Assembly: GCF_901709675.1 (NCBI RefSeq)
Contig: NC_051093.1
Coordinates: 868,001 to 932,000, forward strand
DNA from: Syngnathus acus
Taxonomy: Eukaryota > Chordata > Actinopteri > Syngnathiformes > Syngnathidae
DNA: 64,000 nucleotides
Direction: 5' to 3'
How positions within the stretch are numbered: position 1 is the first letter of the stretch; each line of letters begins with the position of its first letter. Shown piece by piece: positions 11,518 through 24,200 of the stretch. The translations under genes were made by a program, and so were the position numbers. Below the pieces are notes generated by a model that saw only the letters and a list, made by a program, of their open reading frames with translations, was not told where the DNA came from and made no database searches.

Positions 11518-12917
11518 ATGGAACAAGAACAGTTAAGAGACCAAGTTACTACCACGCTGTGTAGGCTAGAAAGGGATCAACTAGTGGAGGTATGTAACTT
11601 TCTAAAGGGCTCCAATGTCGACGATACTGGAGAGGACGAGAAGCCATCAAGAAATTGAGCCAGCGAGACTTGATGAAACTCATTGAAAACAAAATCGATG
11701 AAGTCGAACAAAGTCACAAGTCAGTGGAAGTAGTCCAATTCATTGATGAATTGCTGCTGTTTATTAAAGACACTGTGTGGGAAGGTGACGCTCGCGAGAG
11801 GAGCACTTTTTCCCGCCCCACTGATGTGATGAGCAACTACGAGGAGCTGCGGGTAGAGATACAAGCATTGCAAGAGAAACTTAAAATGGTGGACACATCA
11901 CCAGCCGTGAGCCAAAGCCCATCACCTGCCAAAATATCGGAAGTGACTATTCGCAGGGAGTTTTGCATCTGTGGCCAAATAGGCGAAGGCGGGCAGCGCG
12001 AAAGGCTGTCCTATATCAACTTGCTCCATCAAATGGAACTCGGACTTCCTAAAGGCCACAGTGAATCAGAGGTGATTGAAGCGGTTATAAGAGCTATTTG
12101 CTCAGGGCTTAAACTCAGAGACATGCTTGAACTGAAGACTGATATAACCCTTTCTCAGTTAAAAATAATACTAAGAGGACATTACAGAGAAGATGATACA
12201 TCCGACTTGTATCAAAAATTGATCAACCTTTCCCAGGAGCCCAAAGAATCGCCCCAGGACTTCCTATTCAGGGCCATTGAGCTTAAAGATCGGCTCCTAT
12301 ATGCATCCAAAGGAGAACCAGCTGAACACTAACAATGCAGACCTGGTCAAGAAGATTTTTTTTAGGTCAGTGGGCACAGGACTACTGAATGACAACATTA
12401 AATTCCAGATGAAACCACTTCTTGACAATTTGGAGGTAACAGACGAAAGACTGATTGAAAGGCTCAATGAGGCAGCTAACCTTGAAGCCGAGCGGCTAAA
12501 CAAGCTAAGGAGGAGCGGCATCAAGCAACCTGGAATTAATGAGCTGCAAACTTCGGATGAACGGCAGGGCGGAGTGCACACAACTTCATCCCAGGACACA
12601 GCAGTAGCGAAGGGGAAAGTCAAGATGGCTGCAGCTCCACCATGGTACATGCCATGGTAGCTGAATTAAAAACGGAAGTTGCAGAGATTAAACAAATGGT
12701 GCTTACTTCCTTGAATGCCGGCAAGTTCCAGCCCGCCAGGAAACCAACATACAACACCCAAAGGAGAGGCTGCAGAACCTGCCAGGACAACGGCGAGGGA
12801 GAAAATTGCACCCACTGCTTCAAGTGTGGCCAGGCGGGTCACATATCCAGAGGATGCCGAGCTTCACGTCTACTTCAGGGAAACGCCAAAGGGCCACTGC
12901 CATGGGACCAGCAGTGA
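11518..12917 (+). pseudogene. Gypsy gag (frameshifted) with CCHC zinc knuckle
   Basis: A gag frame can start at the ATG at 11518 but shifts near 11650, 12300 and 12650, continuing in other frames. The capsid-like part is at 11655-12332, and the nucleocapsid knuckle CFKCGQAGHISRGC is encoded near 12818-12860. Gag would form the retrotransposon capsid and bind its RNA. Frameshifts make this copy non-functional. Confidence 0.75.
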
Positions 12918-13342
12918 CCCAGCCAACTCATCAGGAGTCCCGCTACTGCCACCATTGTCGACGAGAGGAACAAGGTAACACGCTGCTCCAGACCTGCGCA
13001 AGCTGCTCATCTGCCTCGTACTGTTCCAAAGCCTGTCAGACTCAACACTGGCCGGAACACAAACACATCTGCACCGCGGTAAGAAGGGTGGATCACCATT
13101 TGAGTGAGAAGCGAGAAAAAGGGTGGTCATCACACATGGGTAAACTTGATATTTTTCCAAACAAGCAAGGGAGAAAATTTGTCAAATTAATTGGTAGACG
13201 TAGGATGGTCAAGTGTACTTTTGATAATGTACCAGTTACAGCCCTGTGGGGTACAGGCGCACAAGCTACGGTGATAAATGATAAATGGAGAAAGGAGCAC
13301 TTGCCTCATACCACAATTCGAGGGATCGAGGAACTATTGTGA
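12806..13342 (+). pseudogene. Gypsy pol start: MYND zinc finger plus aspartic protease
   Basis: This frame overlaps the end of gag. It first encodes a MYND-type finger (CHHC ... CASC ... YCSKAC ... HWPEHKHIC), then after a linker a retropepsin-like segment. The usual DTG active site reads ALWGTGAQ, so the catalytic Asp is lost. The frame is cut at 13342, just before a small hAT insertion. Confidence 0.7.
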
Positions 13343-13357
13343 CTAGAACCTCTAAAT

Positions 13358-13477
13358 CAGAGGTGTCAAACTCATTTTCTTCGCGGGCCGCATTGTAGTC
13401 ATAGCTTTTTTCGGAGGGCCATTATGACTGTCAACCCAAATAAATGTATGAGCACCTCATATTATATACAGTAAAAG
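13358..13477. mobile_element. Small hAT-derived fragment in gypsy pol
   Basis: The segment starting cagaggtgtcaaactcat followed by a cgcgggccgca motif is the usual terminus of a common fish hAT MITE. Gypsy coding sequence resumes near 13478. The exact right end is uncertain. Confidence 0.5.
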
Positions 13478-13967
13478 CTATTGGGTGGGTTCCTGTTGAG
13501 TTTAAAATAACGAGCACAGAAGCTTCAAGTTCTGGCCTGTTAGTGCCTGTCCTCGTGTCCAGCGACCACAATGTGGCTCAGAGCCCTATCATAGGGTTCA
13601 ATGTGATAGAGGAAGTCATTAATGAGCACGTGAAACAAGGCTCAAACGAGTGACTGTACAGCTAACATTGTGAGTGATGCTTTTGACATGGACATGGTCT
13701 CCGCTAAGACTGTTATCCATTTGCTGCATGCACACCACGCAGTCAACGAGGAGGTTCATGTAAAAACAGGAAGAAGTAAAATTGTCTTAGGTCCAAATGA
13801 AACTACCACTGTTCGCTGTCGCACGCATATACAGGTTGATGAAGACATTGCTATGCTGTTTTGCCCAGAGTCCAACCAGAGTTTGCCTGAAGGATTGTTT
13901 ATACAAGAAGTACTGTTTAAGGCAAAGAGAGGTCCCGGTACCCATCACTAATACCACGAGTCATAAT

Positions 13968-14284
13968 TAAAGATTAAAGATTAAAGTCCCAATGATCGTC
14001 ACACACACACCTGGGTGTGGTGAAATTTGTCCTCTGCATTTAACCCATCCCCGTGTGATTTTAATCCATCCCCTGGGGGAGAGGGGAGCAGTGAGCAGCA
14101 GCGGTGCCGCGCTCGGGAATCAGTTGGTGATCTAACCCCCCAATTCCAACCCTTAATGCTGAGTGCCAAGCAGGGATGCAATGGGTCCCATTTTTATAGT
14201 CTTTGGTATGACCCGGCCGGGGTTTGAACCCACAACCTTCCAGTCTCAGGGCGGACACTCTACCACTAGGCCACTGAGCTGGTG
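13968..14284 (-). mobile_element. tRNA-derived SINE
   Basis: Minus strand reads from a tRNA-like head at 14284 (A-box-like TGGCCTAGTGG, B-box GGTTCAAACCC near 14226) to a tail of repeated ctttaat at 13968-13987. A cataat direct repeat flanks it (13962-13967, 14285-14290). The head has decayed too far to be a functional tRNA gene. It interrupts the gypsy pol region. Confidence 0.75.
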
Positions 14285-14290
14285 CATAAT

Positions 14291-15373
14291 ATCACTCTGT
14301 ATCCACGTATTAATTTGGGACATGTTGAAGGGGTCAAGGATATATACCCAGCAGCCCGACAGCCTGTGAGCAAGCCAAAAATGGATGAAAATGAGGCAGA
14401 CTCCAAAAGTTCATCATCTTCTCCCAGTAACGCGAGTGAAAGTTGGGACCCTCCGTTAATGCTAGACCATCTAACTAATGAGCAGCAACAGGTAGTGAGG
14501 AAAATGCTCCGCGAATAGTGCAAGGCCTTTGCTCGAGATGAAAATGATGTTGGCAGCATTCCTACTCTCCGCATGCATATTTCCCTTCATGACCATACCC
14601 CAGTCCAGAAAACATACATTAGTGTTCCAAAACCCCTACACCAGGAAGTAAAAGCTTATCTGCAGGACTTAATCAACTGGGTCAACTGGTCATGAAATCC
14701 AAGTCACCGTACTCTTCACCAATAGTGTGTGTAAGAAAGAAATCGGAAGAGCTTAGACTCTGTGTAGACTACCGCGAACTTAATCGCTAGTCAGTACCGG
14801 ACAGACACCCTATTCCCAGGATACAAGACATGCTTGATACCTTGATGGGTATCATGGTTTACAGTGCTTGATCAAGGGAAAGCATATCACCAAGGGTGAG
14901 CTGTGCTCTATCAGCGAAGCAATGGAAGATTAAGAGTTATCGCCTATGGATCCAGAACCTTAACACCACCAGAGAAAAATTACCACATGCATGCGGGTAA
15001 ATTGGAGTTTCTAGCACTGAAGTGGGCCATCTGTGAGCACTTTAGAGATTACTTGTTACATGCACCATCTTTTGTGGTCAACACAGGCAATAATTCGCTC
15101 ACCTATGTGTTAACGGCCAAATTGAATGCCTCTGGTCAGCGGTGGGTAGCAGAATTGGCAGATTCCAATTTTACCATAAAATACAGACCTGGCAAAACAA
15201 ATGCAGATGCAGATGGGTTATCGAGGATGGCCATTGACTTTGAGGACTATATGAGTCATTGTACACAGTCTGTCTGCCAGGATATTGTAACAGCCACCCG
15301 ACAGGGCATATTGGCACAGCAAGCTGAACAAACTCCGATGTTCAGTGCAATTTCCTTAGATGTGCTTCAGTAG
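14291..15373 (+). pseudogene. Gypsy reverse transcriptase (deleted) and RNase H
   Basis: RT fingers motifs are readable with several stops (LCVDYRELNR; HPIPRIQDMLDTL) at 14519-14880. After the codons for DQGKAYHQG the reading jumps straight to GAVLYQRSNGRLRV at about 14894, so the RT palm with the YxDD catalytic motif is missing. The RNase H domain then runs to about 15240 (IAYGSRTLTPPEKNY, ALKWAICEHFRDYL, YRPGKTNADADGLSR). Confidence 0.75.
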
Positions 15374-15412
15374 CAAACAGGAGCTGAGGGACTGCTACAT
15401 ACTGTTCAGCCA

Positions 15413-16578
15413 TTGACCAGAGAAGAGATTTGCGCTGCTCAGCGGCAGGACGCTGTAATAGGTAAAATATATAGTCACTTGCAGCAAAAAAGGAGACCGT
15501 TAGCATATGAGCTGAAAGCTGAAAGTGCAGAGGTAAAGGCATTGGCCAGAGAGTGGGAAAAGCTCAAGATCAGGATGAATGGGACATTGTTCAGGGTAAC
15601 TGTAACAAAAAAACAATTGCTTCTCCCTTCGATATACCACCCCCTTGTATTGGATGAAGGGCACAAACAAATAGGCCATTTAGGCTCAGAGAGAGCACTA
15701 AAGTTGGTAAGGGACCGTTTTTATTGGCCCAAAATGCAAAGAGACAGTGAACACTTTGTCATGAATGTATGCGAGTGTCTGAAGAAGAGAAAACCAAACA
15801 GGCAAGCGCGTGCACCGATGCAGAATATCGTAACCACTCACCCCTTTCAGCTAGTGTCAGTTGATTTTCTCCATGTGGAACAATGTAAGGGTGGTTGCGA
15901 GTATATTCCAGTGGTCATGGACCATTATACACGCTTTGCACAGGATATGCAACGACTAACAAATCAGCAAAGACTGTCGCAGAAAGACTGTTCAATGACT
16001 TCTGCCTTAGATTTGGTTTCCCAGAAAAGCTCCACCACGATTTAGGGAGAGAATTTGAAAACAAGCTGTTAAGTCACCTGAAGGAGTTGTCCGGTGTAAA
16101 GGGATCTCACACAATTCCATATCATCCTCAAGGGAATGGGCAAACAGAACCATTCAATAGGACTCTCCTCTCACTCACCGAAGAGCAAAAATTGGACTGG
16201 AAAACACACCTTCCCAAAGTAGTACATGCCTACAACTGTACTGCTAATGAGGCCATGGGTTATTCACCATTCTTCTTACTTTTTGGTAGATTACCAAGGC
16301 TTCCGGTGGACCTTCTATTTGGCATTGAGCAGGAAGAAAGCCCAGGCTCCTACCAAGATTATGTCGGCAAATGGAGAAGCAGGATGATTGAGGCTTACAA
16401 CATCGCCTCCAGGAATGCAGTTAAGTCAGCCGGTAGAGGTAAAAGACAGTACGACAGGAAAATCTATGGTCCACCACTTCAGGTGCCCAGCCGTGTTCTT
16501 GTCAGAAATATCGTTGAAAAGGGAGGTCCGGGAAAAATCATATTGGGGAAGACAAGATTTACGTCATCAAACACCTAA
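15413..16578 (+). pseudogene. Gypsy integrase (frameshifted)
   Basis: The zinc-binding HHCC region begins near HKQIGHLG; its second Cys pair reads CEC, one residue short. The catalytic core has VDFLHVE (first Asp), HDLGREF (second Asp) and YHPQGNGQTEPFN (Glu). A frameshift near 15945-16030 separates the halves. A C-terminal part continues to about 17190. Confidence 0.75.
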
Positions 16579-17573
16579 AGGGCGAGGACAGTCCAATTTT
16601 CGAGTTGGAGCCAGAAAATGGCACAGGCAGAACAAGGATCTTACACAGGAATTTGTTATTGCCCTGTGACTTTCTTCCACTAACTCCACAGGAAAATAAG
16701 ATGGTGGAAGAGAAAAAACAAAAAAAAGACACTTTGATGAAAATGGGAGAACAAAGGCACAACCGATGCAGCAGGTGGAAAGTGAGGTGGATCCAGATGA
16801 GGACTTATTGGATGCTGCCACATGGCCTGTCCATGAGCTGTATGGCTTGCGTTTGCTGGACCCCACTACAGTAGAATTTGTCAAACAGATCGCGAGAGAT
16901 GCTTCCGTGCAGGAAGAGCGTTCTGAACAAGCTGAGGAGGAACGGGTCGAGCTAGTCCCTTCTCCATCTGTTAGGGAAGTTGAGTACACTGCAGATGCAG
17001 GTAATATATCCGATGGGTCAGATTCCGAAGATGCAAGAGCAGCAGAGCAGGGAAGGTGGTACTCAAAAAGGGAAAGGCGGAAGCCACAAATTTTGACTTA
17101 CAATACGCTGGGTCAACCGACTTTCACAGAGAGGACAGTAGCTACTAAATGTTTAGATGTTAGGGGTTTCTGGCGACCTTGGTGAAGAATGCTTATATTT
17201 GTATACATGACTTGTGACATCATAGTTGGCTGTTTATTTGAACTAAACCACCAATGTATTTCGACGTTCATTGACGTAAGGTGGCAAATATAGCCAACTA
17301 TGAAGATGTAAGAACCGGGAAAACATTGTTGTAACATGAACATGGACAAATGCCACATGTGGATGCAGGTCTTATGATTGGTTATTGCAAATGTTGGGTG
17401 GCTGAATGCTTACACTGAATTTTTCAGGAGTATATACAACTGCAATGTATATTGGTTGGGGTATGTGGGAAAAAAAAAAATTGCTTCAAACCGGTTTACC
17501 GGTCTATTCCATGCTATTCGGTCTGTAAATTGTTTACCTTGATGTGAGTGTTAGGTCAAGATGACATCTTTTA

Positions 17574-17585
17574 AGTGGGGGAGGG
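17574..17585 (+). promoter_or_regulatory. Gypsy polypurine tract
   Basis: agtgggggaggg lies immediately before the 3' LTR start TGTGAG, the position expected for plus-strand priming. Confidence 0.75.
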
Positions 17586-17699
17586 TGTGAGACTTTCAAC
17601 GGTATCACCAATATTTGAGCGATGTTCCATTTATTTATTATCTTTCTGTGTGTTCACAATTGTCATAGTGATCTTTCTGATGATTTCTTAACTAGGTTG
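17586..17699 (+). repeat. Gypsy 3' LTR, piece 1
   Basis: Matches the first 110 bp of the 5' LTR with a few differences, then is cut by a solo LTR flanked by gttg. Confidence 0.85.
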
Positions 17700-17932
17700 T
17701 GAAGGAATGGGGTCGAAATACAAAAAGTCCTGCCTAGCTACAAAAACAGATATGCTCAAACCTCATTGAATAAAGTACATAAACAGACAAGTTTATTCAC
17801 ATATTAAATCAATAAAAGAAACATTTTAAGCATATAATTATACCTACACACCAAATCAATAAAGAAGACATAAATAGACATTTTTGACAGGTGGTAATGA
17901 CAAAGGTTTTTATAACTTTATGATCTGATATA

Positions 17933-19535
17933 CACTACCGTTCAAAAGTTTGGGGTCACCCAAACAATTTTGTGTTTTCCATGAAAAGTCACACTTATTC
18001 ACCACCATACGTTGTGAAATGAATAGAAAATAGAGTCAAGACATTGACAAGGTTAGAAATAATGATTTGTATTTGAAATAAGATTTTTTTTACATCAAAC
18101 TTTGCTTTCGTCAAAGAATCCTCCATTTGCAGCAATTACAGCATTGCAGACCTTTGGCATTCTAGCTGTTAATTTGTTGAGGTAATCTGGAGAAATTGCA
18201 CCCCACGCTTCTAGAAGCAGCTCCCACAAGTTGGATTGGTTGGATGGGCACTTCTTGCGTACCCTACGGTCAAGCTGCTCCCACAACAGCTCAATGGGGT
18301 TCAAATCTGGTGACTGCGCTGGCCACTCCATTACCGATAGAATACCAGCTGCCTGCTTCTTCTCTAAATAGTTCTTGCACAATTTGGAGGTGTGTTTTGG
18401 GTCATTGTCCTGTTGTAGGATGAAATTGGCTCCAATCAAGCGCTGTCCACTGGGTATGGCATGGCGTTGCAAAATGGACTGATAGCCTTCCTTATTCAGA
18501 ATCCCTTTTACCCTATACAAATCTCCCACCTTACCAGCACCAAAGCAACCCCAGACCATCACATTACCTCCACCATGCTTAACAGATGGCGTCAGGCATT
18601 CTTCCAGCATCTTTTCAGTTGTTCTGCGTCTCACAAACATTCTTCTTTGTGATCCAAACACCTCAAACTTGGATTCATCCGTCCACAACACTTTTATCCA
18701 GTCTTCCTCTGTCCAATGTCTGTGTTCTTAATCTTAATCTTTTTCTTTTATTGGCCAGTCTCAGATATGGCTTTTTCTTTGCCACTCTGCCCTGAAGCCC
18801 AGAATCCCGCAGCCGCCTCTTCACTGTAGATGTTGACACTGGTGTTTTGCGGGTACTATTTAATGAAGATGCCAGTTGGGGACCTGTGAGGCGTCTGTTT
18901 CTCAAACTAGAGACTCTAATGTACTTATCTTCTTGCTCAGTTGTGCAACGCGGCCTCCCACTTCTTTTTCTACTCTGGTTTGTGCTGTCCTCTGAAGGGA
19001 GTAGTACACACCGTTGTAGGAAATCTTCCATTTCTTAGCAATTTCTCGCATGGAATAGCCTTCATTTCTAAGAACAAGAATAGACTGTCGAGTTTCAGAT
19101 GAAAGTTCTCTTTTTCTGGCCATTTTGAGCGTTTAATTGACCCCACAAATGTGATGCTCCAGAAACTCAATCTGCTCAAAGGAAGGTCATTTTTGTAGCT
19201 TCTGTAAAGAGCTAAACTGTTTTCAGATGTGTGAACATGATTGCACAAGGGTTTTCTAATCATCAATTAGCCTTCTGAGCCAATGAGCAAACACATTGTA
19301 CCATTAGAACACTGGAGTGATAGTTGCTGGAAATGGGCCTCTATAGACCTATGTAGATATTGCACCAAAAACCAGACATTTGCAGCTAGAATAGTCATTT
19401 ACCACATTAGCAATGTATAGAGTGTATTTCTTTAAAGTTAAGACTAGTTTAAAGTTATCTTCATTGAAAAGTACAGTGCTTTTCCTTCAAAAACAAGGAC
19501 ATTTCAATGTGACCCCAAACTTTTGAACGGTAGTG
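17933..19535 (-). mobile_element. Tc1-like transposon, frameshifted transposase
   Basis: TA duplications at 17931-17932 and 19536-19537. Inverted ends begin cactaccgttcaaaagtttg. The minus-strand transposase lies in three overlapping frames. Confidence 0.92.
18095..19123 (-). pseudogene. Tc1 transposase (DD34E), frameshifted
   Basis: Cut-and-paste transposase that would act in the nucleus at the TIRs. Reads MARKRELSSETRQ with an N-terminal helix-turn-helix (19123-18902), then an AT-hook-like SGRPR and second DNA-binding helix region (19031-18675), then the catalytic domain (18691-18095). All three catalytic residues are visible in TDESK, NDPKH and NPIELLW. At least two frameshifts (near 18950 and 18690) break it, so it is not functional as read. 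Confidence 0.9.
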
Positions 19536-19871
19536 TACATTTCTGAGCACTTTGAAATAACAAATGTTTTTTGATATATTGCCTGATTAGCTTAATGACC
19601 CTTAAGGAACTGTTTAATGCATGCCTGATGATTTTCTAAATCACGGACACTGCCAAAGTCGTCTAAAAATGTTCAGTACTTGATTATATCTTATGTTTTG
19701 ACTAATGCTAGATGCCAGTTTTCGATTACGACTGAACGTTCTGGACAGAGGGAAATATTTTGCGTAACAAAGAAAATATATGGTTGGAAGCATGATTAAA
19801 CTAAGAATATGATGAAGTAAGCAAGTACATGGAGTATGAAAAGACCAAACAAACAAAAACATGGTAAGTGG

Positions 19872-20157
19872 CAATGTTCCCTCTAATTTTTCATGTATCT
19901 GGGCATACACACAAGCTCCCTGAGCATACTGAGGACTACTGTGAGCAACATCAGGTGGCCAACCCGCGGCTCGCTCTTTGCCGGGGGGGGGGGGGGGTTG
20001 GGGGGTGGTAATGGGACGTCAAACGCTGCGTGTTCGCTTCACTTCGGGGGGGGGGGGGATGTGGGATGTTGTTTATGCGCTGGATAGATTTTCTTGTGCG
20101 CTGAGAATGTGCGGGCAGTGCGCGATTGCGCACGCGCGCAGCTTAGAGGGAACATTG
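19872..20157. mobile_element. hAT MITE (286 bp)
   Basis: Perfect 8-bp TSD gtaagtgg at 19864-19871 and 20158-20165; 15-bp perfect inverted ends caatgttccctctaa. Contains two G runs and no coding sequence. Confidence 0.85.
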
Positions 20158-20917
20158 GTAAGTGGTGAGTACAAACTTTGCATAGTCAGGGAACATTAAT
20201 AAATTGATGATGTCACAGCCAAAAGCTCACATAATTCCGTACAAAATGACAAAATTGAAAGAATGATGAATGGGCGGTGTGCGACAGTGGGCGAAGTGGA
20301 TGTATGTGCAAGAATGGTTTACAGGAAGGACACTTGGAGATAAAACCGGGAGAGGTGCCAGAGGAAGAGCGGCAGGAGGAAAACAACCAAGAACCCGGCC
20401 AAAGGTGATCGCCAAGGCCGAAAGACGGGATGGAAAACAACAGCCCCCACGCACACCGAATCACCCATAATCAGCACCCACCCCCACGGAACCAGCTCTC
20501 ACCGAACCAGCACCCACTCCCATGGAATCAAACTCTCCTGTGAACTTGCCACACCCCCTGACTCATCACCCATCAAACTCGGCCCACACTGGCATGTGCA
20601 ACTGAATATAAGCTGACCAAAGAACCTTGAACGTTGGCTTTTCTGAATGGAGACTTTCTGCTCTTGAGCATGGTCGCACGAAAGGCCCAGCGCTGTATTG
20701 TACTTTCCTGAAAACAGAGCTTTCCTAACAAGAATTGTGATTGAACTCAACCAACCTGTGTAAGTCTAAATTTTGTTTCGGTGTCTTAGCCTTTTCCTAA
20801 AACTGAAGAAATAAAACGAGCACGCGGTGAGTAAATTGGATAACAGGTGATCGGATATGGCTTTTGCCGTGAGGCGCGGATAGCGCGCTTCCCAAATTGT
20901 GGACCAAAAATCCAACA

Positions 20918-20989
20918 GTTGGATGTATTTTTTTTGTTAACGTTGATTTCTCCGACTGCCCATAAAGGCACCACCGCGATCAGTTAGTG
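20918..20989 (+). repeat. Gypsy 3' LTR, piece 2
   Basis: Continues the LTR after solo LTR copy 1. Relative to the 5' LTR it has an extra ataaaggcaccacc. Ends at the 8-bp TSD agttagtg (20982-20989). Confidence 0.8.
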
Positions 20990-21244
20990 CAGTGGTCCCC
21001 AACCACCGGGCCGCGGACCGGTACCGGTCCGTGGGTCACTTGGTACCGGGCCGCCAAGCCGCACAGGAAAAAAAAAAAATATATATATATATTTTTTTTT
21101 TTTTTTTTCATTGACGATCAATTCATTCAGGTTAAGACGCTCGTCCCGGTCACGTGACATGTTTCCCCAGTCGAGCCCGCAAAGCTAGCAAAAATGAGTA
21201 AGAATTTATTTTGAAAAATATAAAAAATTTGGCGAATCGCTCCC

Positions 21245-24200
21245 AATTATCATCATCATCAATTTATTAATGTTCCTACCAACTTTTAGTTAACCAGCTA
21301 CTAGCCGTTTTTTCCATTTTTTCTGGATTATTCCCTGCTGCTGTGACGTCGCATCTCCTGCATGAACTATCACTTCTGCTACTCCGGGCTTCCATTCCAC
21401 TCACTTCTCGTCCATTTGTCTACACTGCTGCTGATCTTCATCATTTCAACAATAATCACCGTCTCCCTGCTGCTGCTGCCTCAGCTGCCAGCAAGGCTGG
21501 GATCCTCCGCCGTCGCCGCTACATCCACCGTAGCTCCGGACTATCTTTTAAACGACATTTCCCTGATGGCTCACCCATCCCCTCTTTCTGGACTAACTCT
21601 CGCCCCCCCGTCACCCCCACCTTCCGTACTGTCAACTTCAACAATCTCCACTCCCCCACCTCCGCTCCTTCATCCATCTCCGTCGCACTGCTGAACTGTC
21701 GCTCCCTCTCCAACAAATCACTAGTTATTTTCGAACTAATATTGGACAATAATTTGGATCTGCTCCTTCTCTGTGAAACATGGCAACAGCCCCTGGACTA
21801 TTTTTCTCTCAACCAAGCCACTCCGTCTAATTACAGCTACATCGCCAAACCCCGCCTCTCTGGGCGAGGAGGTGGTATTGCTGTCCTCCATAAGCGGTCC
21901 CTATCCATCACTGAATTTGACCTCAACCTCCCATCTATTTCATCCTTTGAATATCTCGCTTTTTCCCTCCCCAACTCTACTACTGCTGTTCTTATCTACC
22001 GCCCCCCCAAGTCTCATCCGTCTTTTCTCTCTGAACTCTCTGAACTTCTCACCATCGTATCCTCAGTCTCCTATCGCCTCCTACTAATCGGTGACTTCAA
22101 CATCCACATCGACCAGCCAACTGCTTCACTGACGTCTGACTTCAACTCCCTTCTGGACTGCTTTCATCTCACCCAGCACATCAACTTCCCCACCCACACC
22201 AAAGGCCACACCCTGGATATAGTATGCTCCTCCTTTCCGCTCACATCCAACCCCGGTCCTCTCACCTTTCCACTGTCAGATCATCTCTGCATCCTCTTCT
22301 CTGCCCCTCTACCCTCTCCTCATAAATCCACAAAACGCACCATCTCCTACCGCAACATCAAAACTGTAAACCCAATCACGCTTTGCCAGCTCTTATCCTC
22401 TGCTCTTCCTTCCGACCCCACTTCTTCCTCCCCTGACGACCTTGCCACCATGCTCAACAACATCCTTTCTGACTCCCTTGATTCCCTAGCCCCCTGGAAA
22501 ACTTCCTCTGTTACATTCACTAACTCTGCCCCTTGGTACACACCGGAACTCCGCACCATGAAACAAACTGGCCGTCAACTCGAACGCCTCTACAAAAGAA
22601 CCCGCCTCACCGTCCATGCTGAAACCTTTAAACAACACATCTCCTCCTATCGTGATGCTCTTCTTGCTGCCAAATCTGCTTACTTCTCATCTCTCATTAA
22701 TAACACCAACTGAAACCCCCGCATACTGTTCTCCACTGTCAACAAATTGCTCCAGCCACCGGTACCCAAGCCACCCTCCTCACCCGCCCTCTGTAACTCC
22801 TTCCTTGTCAACTTTAACAACAAAATCGCCCAAATCAACAGTTCTCTGACCGACACCATCAATAACTCCTCCTCCCCCACCTCCCCTGCCCTCCTGCCCC
22901 CCTTCCCTGACCTCCCTCCCTTCCCCTCTCTCACTGCCTTCTCCCTTGTCGACTCCTCCACTATCCTAGACATCATTACCTCATCCAAGACAACCACCTG
23001 CTCTCTCGACCCTCTTCCAACGACCTTAACTAAGGCCTGCCTCCCTGTCCTCCTCCCCCACCTCACCACCCTTTTTAATCAGTCTTTATCCCTTGGCCAC
23101 TTTCCCACTGTCTATAAACTTGCAGCCATCACCCCCATCCTCAAAAAGCCCACCTTGGACCCACTCAACCTCTCCAACTACCGTCCCATCTCCAACCTTT
23201 CATTCCTTTCCAAAACCCTAGAACGCATTGTCTCCGCCCAACTCCACACCCATCTCCAGTCCAACAACCTCTATGAACCCTTCCAGTCCGGATTCCGCCC
23301 ACTTCACAGCACTGAAACAGCTCTAGTCAAAGTCACCAATGATCTCCTCATTTCTGCAGACTCTGGTGCCCTCAACATCCTACTACTACTTGACCTTAGC
23401 GCAGCCTTTGACACTGTGAACCATTCCATCCTCCTCCAAAGGCTGCGCCAACTAGGTGTTGAGGGCACTGCACTCGACTGGCTCACCTCCTACCTCACCA
23501 ACAGAAACCAGTTCATCTCTCTCTCCGGTCACACATCCATCCTCTCCCCAGTTACACAAGGGGTCCCCCAAGGCTCAGTTCTTGGCCCCCTCCTATTCAT
23601 CTGTTACCTCTTTCCCCTTGGTACTGTCATCCGCAAACTCAATCTGGACTTCCACTGCTATGCTGATGACACCCAGATCTACATACGTACGACACCAACC
23701 CGTAACCCTTCCCTCACTCATTTTGAAACCTGCATCTCTACAATAAAAGCATGGCTGACCCACAACTTTCTCAAACTCAACAGTGACAAAACAGAGCTCC
23801 TCCTCATAGGCACTAAATCCTCCCTTAACAAAACTGGATCCATCACACTCACCATCGACTCCTCAAACATCACTCCCTCCCCTCTGGCACGCAATCTTGG
23901 CGTTATTTTTGACCCCACACTGTCCTTTCAACCTCATGTTAGTTCAGTTGTCAAGACCTCCTACTTCCACCTCCGACGCATCGCTAAAATCCGGCACTGC
24001 CTTTCTCTCCCTGCCGCCGAATCTCTCATCCACGCCTTCATCTCATTCCGGCTTGATTACTGCAACTCCCTTCTCACTGGAATCACTGCTCACTCACTCC
24101 ATCGACTTCAACTAGTCCAAAACTCTGCTGCCCGCCTCCTTACCCACACCCGGTCCCGTGAACACATCACTCCTGTTCTCCACTCTCTTCACTGGCTCCC

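Larger units (their letters stand above)
17700..20917 (+). mobile_element. Solo LTR, family S, copy 1
   Basis: Begins tgaaggaatgg and ends aaatccaaca, flanked by the 4-bp TSD gttg (17696-17699, 20918-20921). An AATAAA occurs near 20809. It matches copy 2 at 30414-31546 over most of its length after its two insertions (Tc1 at 17933-19535, hAT MITE at 19872-20157) are removed. No internal coding region remains, so the provirus or retrotransposon was lost by LTR recombination. 4-bp TSDs fit gypsy or some retroviral lineages. Confidence 0.8.

Noticed and set aside
13358-13477. Could the stretch be gypsy coding sequence
   Set aside because: It lacks pol similarity and carries a known fish hAT-type end; coding resumes after it.
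14215-14284. tRNA-like sequence with A and B boxes on the minus strand
   Set aside because: It is the head of a SINE with a flanking direct repeat and tail; it cannot be folded by eye into an intact cloverleaf.
21362-24115. Frames of 60-130 codons on both strands overlapping the L2 element
   Set aside because: Shadows of the ORF2 frame; composition follows from its C-rich codons.
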